Assembly (NCBI GenBank): GCA_029747015.1
Contig: JAKOGI010001358.1
Span: forward strand, 170,885 to 234,884
From: Carnegiea gigantea
Lineage: Eukaryota; Streptophyta; Magnoliopsida; Caryophyllales; Cactaceae
Direction of reading: 5' to 3'
DNA: 64,000 nt
The notes under the pieces are model-generated. The model was not told where the DNA came from. It worked only from the letters and a program-made list of their open reading frames with translations, and did not search any database. This document shows positions 11,717 through 22,500 of this stretch, one piece after another (the first letter of the stretch is position 1; every line of letters starts with the position of its first letter). The position numbers and the translations under genes were made by a program.

Positions 11717-13690
11717 CCATTAATGATTTCTGATTTTGTTTTCCCTTTGATTCTTTCATTGTTTTTCTTTGTTTTTCTTCTTTTCTTTTTCATTAGTTTA
11801 TTAGCAAAATCAAAAAAAAGTTCTTGTTTGGTTATTATTGTGGTGAAAGTGTGCTCCTATTTACTTGTTTGTGGGTTATATGCATGCTGGATGTTCTTTA
11901 TTCTTGAAATTTGAAGAATATAATCCGAAAACTAAACGTTCTTTTAGTAGGATAAGAGCTAAGAAACGTGAATATAAGAAAAAGAAGACTGAAGAACAAA
12001 ACTCGCCACATAAGCAACTTAAAGAGTACTTTACTCCTGCCACTTATGATTCACCTATAAGAACCTATACGTCCACTATCACGGGTTAATTTGAGATTAA
12101 GCATTCTCTTATCCAAACTTCGGTCGTTTCATGGGCTAGAGTATGAATTTTTTTCCGAGCATGTTAATGCATTTTTAGAGATTTGTTCCACTATTTTCTT
12201 AAATAATATCTCTGATGATGCTCTTCATTTGTCTTTTTCCTTTCTCTTTGAAAGATAAAGTTAAGGCTTGGCTAGATACTAAGATAAATATCACCATTTG
12301 GGATCAAATGTGAATTCTTGAAAAAGTTTTTCTGTATTGGTAAACTAATTGTCCTAAGAGGTGCTATAACCACTTTCTTACAAAATAAAAATAAACAATT
12401 GTATGAAAGTTGGAAAAGGTTTAAAGAGTTGTTGTGAAGTTATCTTCATCGTAGGATCCCTGTGTGGCAACTTATCAAGAGTTTTTATTCTGGCTTAGAT
12501 AAGCACAATAGGCAGATGGTTGATGCATCTTATGGTGGTGGTTTCTTGTATGAAACTCCTAAAGAAGCTTGAAAAATGCTTGAACATTTGAGTAAGAATT
12601 CATATTTACATGCTATTTTCTCACATTTTGATTTGGCTGGATAATTGGGAAGTAAATGAGGGATTTATAAGATTGCACATTCAATTAACCATTATAATAA
12701 AATTGATGCCTTGACTAAGAAATTTGATCAATTATTATGCATGAGCAACATGTCTATTGTCCCTTTTATGCAAAATATGTGTTCCATTTTTGGTAGTCTC
12801 ATGCATTTCTTCTATTGATTGTCATTGTGTTGGTAAGTTTGACTATGTAGCTGGACAAGTGAATGCCACGCAATGATTTTCTCCAACCAATAATCATTAT
12901 TCTAATACTTATAATCATGGTTGGACGAATCAACCTAATTTTTCGTTAAGGTCTCAAAATGTTGAGAATCCTCAAGCCCAGTCTCGCAGACATATTCCTC
13001 CTAGTTTCCAAAGCCAGAGATATGCTCCTTCTACTGCTCATTAATCTTCATCTAGGAGCTTTAATATAGACAAGGTAATTTCTACTTTTGGTACTTTGAC
13101 TTTTGTTGTGCAAAATATTGATTCTAACGTCCACGGAATTGAGTCTAAAATGCCTATTATTGACTCTTACTCACAGTATATAGCTAAATTAGAGTCCCAA
13201 TTTGGACAACTAGCCATAGCTATAGGTAAAAGAGAAGAAGGAAAACTTCATAGTCATCCCATGTAGAATCCTAAAGGCCAACAATCTGACCAATTGAAAG
13301 CTACAATGGTTCTTAGAAGTGGTAAAGAAGTAGATAGTAAAGTAAGTGAGAAGGAAAATGATAAAAAGGAGAAACCTAAGACCATTGCGAGTGAATTTGA
13401 AACTAATAAAGTGAATAACTCATACCCTTCCTCCAATGTGTCTGACCCCTTGTGACATACAAGACACCATCAAGCTTTGGATGCACCCTTTCATTCTAGG
13501 AAAGACAAACAAAGAGAAGACATACAAGAGACCTTTAAGTAAGTTAAGGTCAATCTTTCCCTTTTGGAAGCAATAAAAAAAATCTCTGCTTACGCAAATT
13601 CCTTAAAGAAATGTGTACTTTAAAAGAAAATCTAAAGATGACAAATTTCAAAAGGTTTTTCTAAGTGAACAAGTGAGATCTATTTTGAAA
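11717..13690 (+). pseudogene. gag: gag region of gypsy element 2 (heavily decayed)
   Basis: Pieces align in order with gag of element 1. They are the KKTEEQNSPHKQLKEYFTPATY segment near 11985, a shifted copy of the NISDDALHL region near 12200, the YGGGFLYETPKEA segment near 12531, and the coil and linker at 13080-13400. Stops and small indels are far more frequent than in element 1, so this is an older copy. No product is possible. Confidence 0.8.
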
Positions 13691-15605
13691 TTGATACTCC
13701 TGTTAAGTTAAAAGATCCCAGTGTTCCTATTATTTCAAGCTTTATAGGTAATCATTAAATTGAAATAGCACTCTTGAGGGTTCTAGTGTTTATTTGATAC
13801 CATACTTTGTTTACTTAGAGCTAAGATTTATTTTCCTATTGAGTTTATTATGTCGAATATGGAACCTAGTCATACCTCTAAGCAGATTCTTGTTATTTTA
13901 GGATGCCCCTTCCTAGCCACAATTGATGCCACCATTAACTATAGGTTGGGAATGATGGATATCTCAGTTATGAATATGAGGGTACGCTTAACATTTTTAA
14001 GGCTTCTTCTCAAATCTCAACTTGTACTTAAAGATGAATCTGCATGTTTCTTTCTTGATGTGATTAATGAAATGATTGAAGAGGCCCTACCTACTATTCT
14101 GAATAGAGATCCCTCGGAAGCCTGTCTTTTCCATTGGGATTTGGGGTTATTTGACCTAGAAAGTACGATAGGTGAGTCGGATTCTACTCTTGACTACACA
14201 CCTCATCTTGAGTCTTCCTCTTGGTTGTCCACTTATGAACCTCTTCCCCCTTTGACTAGATCTCTTATGCCACCTTCTATTGTCTCCCCACCTAAAGTTG
14301 AGTTGAAATCTCTCCCTAACTTACTCAAGTATTTGTTTTTATGCCCTAAAAAGACCCTATCTATCATCATCTCTTCTCCCTTATCTTGTGATCAATGGAA
14401 AAACTTGATTCACATCTTATTTGAACATAAGGGTATTATTGGATGGTCAGTTGCTGATTTGAAAGGAATTAGTCCCACTATTTGCATGCATATAATTCAC
14501 TCAGAGGACGATGCTAAACCTGTTAGGCAAATGTAACGCAGATTGAACCCCCTTATGAAAGAGGTTCTCGAGAAAGAGGTAGTGTAGCTTTTAGATGAAG
14601 GTATTACCTATCGTATTTTGACAGTCAATGGATTAGTCCAATCCAAGTGGTCCCTAACAAATCTGCCATGATTATGGTGTAAAATAATTATAGTGAACAA
14701 GTTCCAACTAGGCAAATCACGGGATGGACGGTGTGTATTTATGATAGAAAGTTGAATTCTATTACTAGAAAGGGCAAATTTTTCCTCCCCTTCATTGATC
14801 AAATTTTGAAAAAATTAGCTGGATAAAGTTTTATTGTTTCTTGGATGGGTATTCTAGTTACAATCAAATACATTTTTATCTTGAAGACCAATAAAAAACC
14901 ACCTTTACACGCCATTCGAGTACACTCCCCTACAAAAAGGATGCCCTTTGGGTTGTGTAATGTACCTTCCAGATTCCACTGATGCATGGTGGCCATATTT
15001 TCTCATTATATTGATAATTTCATGGAGGTGTTCATAGATGATTTATCTGTTTTTGGTTCTTCACTTGATGAGTGTTTTGCTAAATTATTCACTATGCTGA
15101 AAAGATGTTAAGAGCTAAATTTTGTTTTCAGTTAGGAAAAAAGCCATTTTATGGTCCAAGAAATGATTGTGTTGGGTCATAGAGTGTGCAAGAAGGGCAT
15201 GGAGGTTGATAAAGCCAAGGTCAATCTGATATCTAATTTGCTGGTTCCCAATTACATAAAGTAAGTTAGATCTTTCCTTAACCGTACTAGATTTTATAAG
15301 AAATTTATTAAGGATTTTAGTAAAGTAGCTCAACTATTTACTAACCTTCTTTCTAAATATACTCCTTTTGTGTTTGATGAGTATTGTGTGGAGACTTTTG
15401 AAAAGCTTTGATCCTTATTGGTGTTAGACCCTATTGTGCAACCTCCTAATTTTTCTTTTCCTTTGGAGATTATGTATGATACAACTGACTGTGCTGTTGG
15501 GGCTGTTTGGGTCAAAGGATGAATAGAAATTTCTCATGTCATTTTATGCTAGCTAAACTCTAAGTGATGTGCAAAAAAATTATTCTACAACTGAAAGAGA
15601 TTTTT
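13691..15605 (+). pseudogene. protease-RT-RNase H remnant of gypsy element 2, truncated
   Basis: The longest open piece (13850-14536) covers the protease tail (PFLATIDATINYRLGMMDIS) and the RT entry (EDDAKPVRQM, then a stop). The palm region with a YxDD-like motif is readable at about 15000-15060 (FMEVFIDDLSVFG). An RNase H start lies at about 15370-15600. The homology stops abruptly near 15605, after the segment equivalent to the YSTTEKE motif. There is no integrase and no 3' LTR, so the 3' third was lost or replaced. Confidence 0.8.
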
Positions 15606-15931
15606 GTAAAATGAGAGATAATTTATATGAGAATATAAGAGTGATTTTCAAAAGAAAAAGAAAAGCCAAATGCTACAAAGTTTTTGCCACCCTTTGATTC
15701 CTAATTTATTTTTCTTAGTTCATTTTGGTTTTTAAGTTTTTTTTGTGGGTGTAAACTTAATTGTTTTATTTAAAATAATGAGAAGTTGGTGCAAAGGCTA
15801 TATTATACATCCGGAAATATATATTCTTAAAAGTCTCATAAGTAAAATATATACCAATAACTACTTATTTGATAAATATACACTAAAAAATATATATATA
15901 ATAATAGAAGTACAAACTCATACATTTATAT

Positions 15932-15985
<54 letters not shown>

Positions 15986-16014
15986 GATAATAGAAGTACA
16001 AACTCATACATTTA
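15606..16014 (+). repeat. AT-rich junction with (TA)n array flanked by 28-bp direct repeats
   Basis: This non-coding stretch lies between the broken gypsy element and the F-box gene. A (TA)n microsatellite occupies roughly 15926-15985. The 28-mer beginning ATAATAGAAGTACAAACTCA occurs at 15901-15928 and again at 15987-16014, on either side of the array. Confidence 0.85.
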
Positions 16015-16329
16015 CATAATAATTTGCCGGGGCTAATGTCAAGAGAATTGGCGTTAAATAAACAGAATTTGGGAAAAATGTGGCGCATTGGACGGAGACC
16101 AAGCCGACACCTTCACCAGTCTTTAACCGCCGACTCCACCTCTCGCCTGAATTAGCAGTCATCGCCCTTCACATCGTTTCATCGCGAAACTCCGATTCTA
16201 CTGGTTCAGCTCTACACCAACTGCAAACCCATATGCTTGCCCTTTCCCCCAATCCAAATTAGGGTTCGCAAATCACTGCAGCTGCTCCCAAAATCAACAA
16301 CTTCAATAAAATTTCATCCATTTATGACC
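16015..16329 (+). promoter_or_regulatory. proximal upstream and 5' leader region of the FBL4-type gene
   Basis: Base composition rises sharply here relative to the AT-rich flank, as expected for a gene 5' end. TAAATAAA near 16055 is a weak TATA-like candidate. Two short upstream frames open with ATG, at 16078 (about 25 codons) and 16233 (MLALSPNPN). They would act as uORFs if transcription starts before them. The frame of exon 1 is open upstream but has no earlier ATG than 16324. Confidence 0.4.
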
Positions 16330-16596
16330 ATGAAAGGCCATGATCGAATCAACAACGCCTTACCTGATGAGCTGATTCTGGAGATTTTCCGGCGACTTGA
16401 TTCTCAATCGAGCAGAGACGCCTGCTCGCTCGTTTGTCGTCGTTGGTTCCACCTTGAGCGAATTAGCCGCGAGACCATCCGAATCGGCGCCTCTGCTAGT
16501 CCGGATCAGCTTGTGAAAGCGCTCGCAGCTCGATTTCCTAATGTCCGTAATGTTTACATTGATGAGCGCCTCACTATATCGCTCCCTGCCCCTCTT
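16330..16596 (+). CDS. FBL4: FBL4-type gene, exon 1 (F-box)
   Basis: It encodes residues 1-89, including the F-box with [13 protein letters not shown] and the [13 protein letters not shown] segment, then a short linker ending SLPAPL. The donor GTGAGT follows at 16597. It ends in phase 0. Confidence 0.93.
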
Positions 16597-19500
16597 GTGA
16601 GTCCTCTCTCTTTCATATCGTTTGTTGTGCGCTTGCTTTGATGATGATGTTCAGTCCAATGCAAATATGTTTTTTCTGTCATCTGAGTGTGTGGGAGTTG
16701 TCATTTTGGGGCGTTAATTGGAAATCATGGAAAGAACATTATTCCGTCCGGGAATGTATTGGCTTGGACAAAAAAAGAACAGGATATTTATGCTTCATCC
16801 AAGGCATTCTGGGTGTAATTTATGTGTACGATTGCACTCCTATTAAGATATGAGTATGAGCAGATAGGATGTAACCAAAAGCAAGAGATAGAAGCTTTCC
16901 AAACTCAATAACTGAGTGTTTGGATGATGTAATGCTGAGAATTCTGATATGAGGTTAGAAAAGAAAAGTATATTGAGCTTGATAGTGTTTATGTCAGAGT
17001 AATTATTTTGAGTTTGTCAGTTGTCGGCCTTACAAAGTCATGATCATGATTGTTTCATGATGAGGTCAGAAGTGGTGGACATGTTATATTATACGTAACA
17101 GTAAAATGCTGTACTTGCATTATGTTTTATATATCAATATATAATGGGGTGCATTGGCGTAGGTCGCTTCTGAATTCCTGTTTGAGTAGTTCTTGTGTTT
17201 GAGAAAAGCACTCATTTGTTTAGCCTTTTTAATATAGGGGGTAAGACGGCATGCTGGTCGACCTACAGCTTCATCCGTCAAACGTCAGCTGAAGAGCCGG
17301 AAAGTAGGGGTGGAAGATCAGGAAATTCAACCTTGCTGTTTATCTGATTCTGGCCTGGCTGCTGTTTCGCAAGGCTTTGCTTACCTTGAGAAGCTGAGCC
17401 TGATCTGGTGCTCAAATGTCACTAGTCTTGGGTTAAAATCAGTGGCTGAGAGGTGTAGATCCTTGAGGTCCTTGGATTTACAGGTGAGATGGTTATGATA
17501 AGCGGGAACGCCCTGGTTTAGACACCAAGTGCACTGCTATTTAAGGCGTTGACTAGATTGGGTAGTGTGGGTGGATTTGGCTCTGTTCATTGTAATTTAT
17601 GGGATGGTGTAGTTAGTTATGTTCATGCTCAGCTAGGAATTTTGGTTAACCCAATGGGTTAAACATATGACAGAACTCTATATCATTGCCACTTCTGATT
17701 ATACATCACCACCACCATGTCCTGTGTGTGGTCCAGCCTTGCTACTAAATGATAGTCTAGAATGATTGCTAAATGATAGTACTAAAATTTTGGATTCTGT
17801 ATCTAGTCGACAAGTATGACTGATGGCGAATGCCCAAGGCTGAAGAAGGGATCTATCTCAAAAGTCATAACTGTCAAATTGTTATTGTATTTTTTAAAAA
17901 TGTTTTTGTTGATAAATTCCACATAAATACCATTCATTTACAAGTTCATGATATTGGATCACTAATTGCATGGGCACTTGGATTAATGGAAAAATCAAGT
18001 GATCAAATGCTGCGGATCTATGGGGGATGGGCGTGCGCGGGCGTAGGGGGCTAAAATGATGTTGGTGGAAATCAATGCATAGCCTGCAGCAAGGATTCAA
18101 AATGCGGTTTCGGTCGCGATTTCGGTTTCGGTCGCGGAATGGTAAAATCGCTCTAATACGGCAATTGCGTTCCATATCGCGGCTATCACGGCATGAAAAC
18201 GCGGATCGCCCAACTCCAAAACCTTTCCAATGCGGCCGTTTCGGCGCGGTTCGGCCACATTTTGAATCCATGGCCTGCAGTTCTATAAAAAACTTTGCTT
18301 GTGAAACTTGTACATCTGAAACCAGAAATTTCCAGGTTATTTGGAAAATCTATAGGAAACTAAGGTTTAGGGAACAGGCTGCAAATGGAAGATTGCTCAT
18401 TCAAAACTCTCAATTTCTTTTGCGTGTCACCTCATACGCTAGGTTTTCTGGGAAGCCTTTATCAATTATCCTTGACTTATACATGAGCACTTTGGTAAAA
18501 CTACTCTCCTGCAAACTGCCTCTGAATTTATTCACATCATTGTTCTTGATGCTGCCATTTTGGGATACAGTCTTAGGAAAATACAATCTAATGGGGTTTA
18601 CCTTCTATGCAATCTGCTTCTATTCATCTATTCAAAGTGCTTCTCTATGAATATGAATATGCTTCAGGTTTTAGTGTCAGGGTGCTATCTTGAAAGATAC
18701 ATGTTGGAGAGGACTGCACCCCCCGGATTTCCAGGCGTCTGTGAATGAACATGTCATCTGAATTGCTCCATGTCTCACCCAACTTGAGCTATCATCTTGA
18801 GTCAATTTTTATTTCATTTTCAGTGTCTTCCTGACAAGAATGAGAGTGGTTTCGCCTTAGTTCATTCGTCAATGCAACTTAACAAAGTGTCCTTCCAAGT
18901 TTGAAATCCGACTTAACATCTTTAGCTCATTTTGTCATTTGCTAATCAGTTATTTTTCCTTCTGCAGGGATGCTACGTTGGAGATTTAGGTCTAGCTGCT
19001 ATTGGGGAGTCTTGCAAGTTGCTTGAAGACTTGAATCTGCGATTTTGTGAAGGCTTGACAGACACTGGATTGGGAGCTTTAGCCACTGGATGTGGAAGAT
19101 CTCTTAAATCTTTAAGTATAGCAGCTTGTGTTAGAATTACTGATGTTGCTTTAGAAGCTGTGGGATCCCATTGCAGATATCTGGAGGTCTTATCTATGGA
19201 CTCAGAGTTCATTCACAATAAAGGTGTACTCGCTGTTGCTAGAGGATGCCCATTTTTGAAGGTCTTAAGGCTACAATGTACAAATGTGACAGATGAGGCT
19301 CTTTTAGGTGTGGCAACCTTCTGTTCGACACTGGAATTGTTGGCTTTGTATAGTTTCCAGAAATTCACTGACCAGTGAGTGATCCTTCCGAGTTTTCTCT
19401 CCTTTAAATGAATTTTACCTCAGTTCCTAAAGTTGAAAGTTCGATCTACTTGACTTTGGGACAGAAAGCCTGAAAGCAAGAATTTATTTGATAGCTAGAC

Positions 19501-22500
19501 CTTTCATCTGCAGATAATAAATCCCATACTCAAATGAAGCCTTTTACTTGTCTTTTTATTGATATCATTGAAGAAAGAGACTCTGAGGTGTCAAGCAAAG
19601 CACGTCAATGGACCAGGCCTTCTCACCTACGAAGCCCTCTTCCATGTAATCTTAAGTAAAGTTCCCTAGGGTGACTAACCTAGAGTATAGGTTACCTTGA
19701 TTCTCCTAAGTGTTTGGCCAATAACTTGTCTACTCCCTAACACCCCTCGCCAGCCCCAAAAAAAAAATAAATCCTGAAGGCATAAGCTATTTTAACAGTA
19801 GGTAGCCAAGATGATATTTCACTTTTGCATCCAACATAAGACATTTAGTTGTTATTGCGTTTACCCTGTTCTCAGGGTGTGGTAGATCCACAAGTGGCAT
19901 TAAAGTAAAAATTGAAGGGGTTGTACCTCGTGAACACAGAGTTGCTATGCTACTGTTGTAGCTTGCTTCATGACCTGTAGTGCAAAAGATTATTCTTCCA
20001 TTCAGAGAAAACATCCAGTGTTTTTATTGACAAGTCAAATGAGCAGCAAATAAAGCTTTAACCGATGCGTTGCTTGGGCTGTAAGAATACTAGTGATAAA
20101 GAATCTATGATCACTAGGACTGAAATTTAATTTGTTCAGATGTTTGAATAGCAAGAGGATAATAGCCATCATTTTTTTTATTTAGTAATTGCTTGAGAAG
20201 AGAAATTAATATGTTAACTTCACTCGTAGGTCACCATGAGTATTACCTTGGCTTCTGGATGTGCTATGATTGCTGTCTACTGGTGCTCCTCTCTCTCTCT
20301 CTTTTTTTGGGGTGTGTTTTTTTTTTTTTTTGGGGGGGGGGGGCTGTTGAAGGTTTTCATATATGTTTGCGCTGGCACCCCTCCCTAGTTTAGGTCCTAC
20401 CTTAGTAAGGTATGGGAAGATTCAGATTTAGAAACTAGGGAGCTTTATTCTCATTCCAAGAGACCAAAAACTTTTTTGTGGAGAACATTTTGTTTCGATG
20501 AATTAAAACCTTTTGAAGCAAACATGTCAGATAAAAGTTGCATTGGATACTATCACATATCATCACTGCATTAGATGATGATACTATAAAAAGAGTGAGG
20601 GAAATGCATTAGAAAGTGATAGCAAGTATGACACTGACAAAATTGTATCGCCTAGGATACAAATTAAATGACATTACTGTTTGCTAAATGACGAAAACCC
20701 AAAGGATAAGAGGCCTACTTGTTGGCCCTTAGTGTCATGGAGAAGTCATCCTGTTGCTGCTTGATTGTTGGATTTTTTTGGTTTTTATGAGAGTTGCCGG
20801 AAATGATGGAAGTTAAGAAGTCAGCCTCTTCTTCTTGTACCCAAAAAAAAAAGAAAAAAAAGAGGGAGTCAGCCTCTTCTTACATTTTCTGAAAAACATG
20901 TGTGACAGAGGGAAAAGGTCTATGCTGCACAGTTGCATACCTGTACCGTCTGTACATGCTGTATACTGTGGACTCAGAAGGGCCAACGTGAATGTTATGT
21001 TGTTAGAGTGCATTAAGATGTTCAATTGTTCATGGTGTATGCGCATCCTATATGTGTTCCTACCAGAGTTACCTGGATTGCAGAGCGGGGAATGCCACTC
21101 CCCAAGAAAATCGGTACAATCGGGGTAGGCTACTCGGTACGCTTTCTGGGAACGAAATTCGTAATTTTGGTACGCTAGTATTGGTCAAGGCTAATCTTGG
21201 TTTTGCTGGTTTTTTTTTTTTTTTTTGGCTTGCTAAAGTACATATTATATATATGTATAACTCAATCACTACTAAAATAGAAATCAAATTTAGATAAACG
21301 TTATTTAAATTTTAGTCACCCAACCATGTTAATAACCTGGTTAAAAGCTAGCCAACCCATTTACTCCACACATCTTAGAAAATGTGCTTTAGTTTCCACT
21401 TTCCTACCGCAACCATTTAAACTTCCCATAGACTCTTTCTTTTTACCATTACAAGCATTTAACTACGAGCTTAGATTTCTGTCTCTTAGTCTCTCACTGC
21501 TCTCTGTTGTTTCTATCTCTCTCCTTCCTCTGCCAGTCCTGATCTCTCTCTTTCTTTGTATCTCTTTATCTCTTTCCTCCCTTAGTAATGTAAGCCTAAG
21601 GCTTCTCTCATCATGTCAAGGCTACGGCAAACCCAAGGGGAAACATACAATGCCAAGAAATCTAAGCTTTCAGACCCTAAGAAAGAGAATTGAATACAAA
21701 TTGTTTTGTGTGACGAAAGAAAGGCTATGCAGCATGCAACACATCAGACCAACACAATACAGTTGCTGTTACAATTATGGTGGACCCCCAAAAATTCTCT
21801 TTTTTCTCTTTAGTTTCTGGGTGATTTCCCCTGGTCGCTGGTGTGCTCGATCTGGAACTTGTTCCAGAGCATTCCAGCACAAGAACGAATTGCGTTTTGG
21901 AACGAACAATCCAGAACGTGGTAGAGCGGGGGGGGGGTGGGATCCAGGTAACTATGGTTCCTACATCACAGTGTATGTTTTCATACTCATTTTTCTGTTG
22001 TATACATACACCTTTGAGATTATAAACATTGAATTTGTGTGGCTTATGGTTATCTCTGGACTTGCCTTGCTGAATGCTATTCCAGTGATGACAAGGAGGT
22101 CTGGTGTGTTCTGAGCAGCCATAAGTAGTGGAGTGTGCTGTGCTTTCCTACTGTCTGGAGGTGTAAGATTTTTCTGCTGATTCAAGCATGTTTTTGGTTT
22201 TAGAATTCTTGGTGGGGCTGCTGGCAACTGCTTGAAAAGCTCTGTATTTGCCCATGGAGCAAGTCCATCTTCTGTTGGGAAGAATGATGTTTTTCAGGAA
22301 CCATGCCGATGAATTGCTGTTTGCTAAATTCACTCTAGCTCTATCCAGTCATATATTAAGCCTTGTATCTCGTTTTCCGCATGTTGCTAAATGGGCTGAT
22401 TTATAGCTTGAGCGTATTGGAGGAATTCCAAACACACAAAGTTCTACTTTTTTGGCGAATTGTGTACTGCGGTTGTTCCTAACTTGAAATCCATCTTTCA

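Noticed and set aside
16237..16323. N-terminal extension of the F-box protein upstream of 16324
   Set aside because: The frame is open but begins on TTG with no ATG, and homologues start at the MKGHDRI or MRGHDRI position.
21326..22114. 262-codon plus-strand ORF
   Set aside because: It lies mostly inside the 893-bp hAT-type element and runs across its right end and target duplication. Its Leu/Ser-rich start is a translated CT tract and no domain is recognisable.
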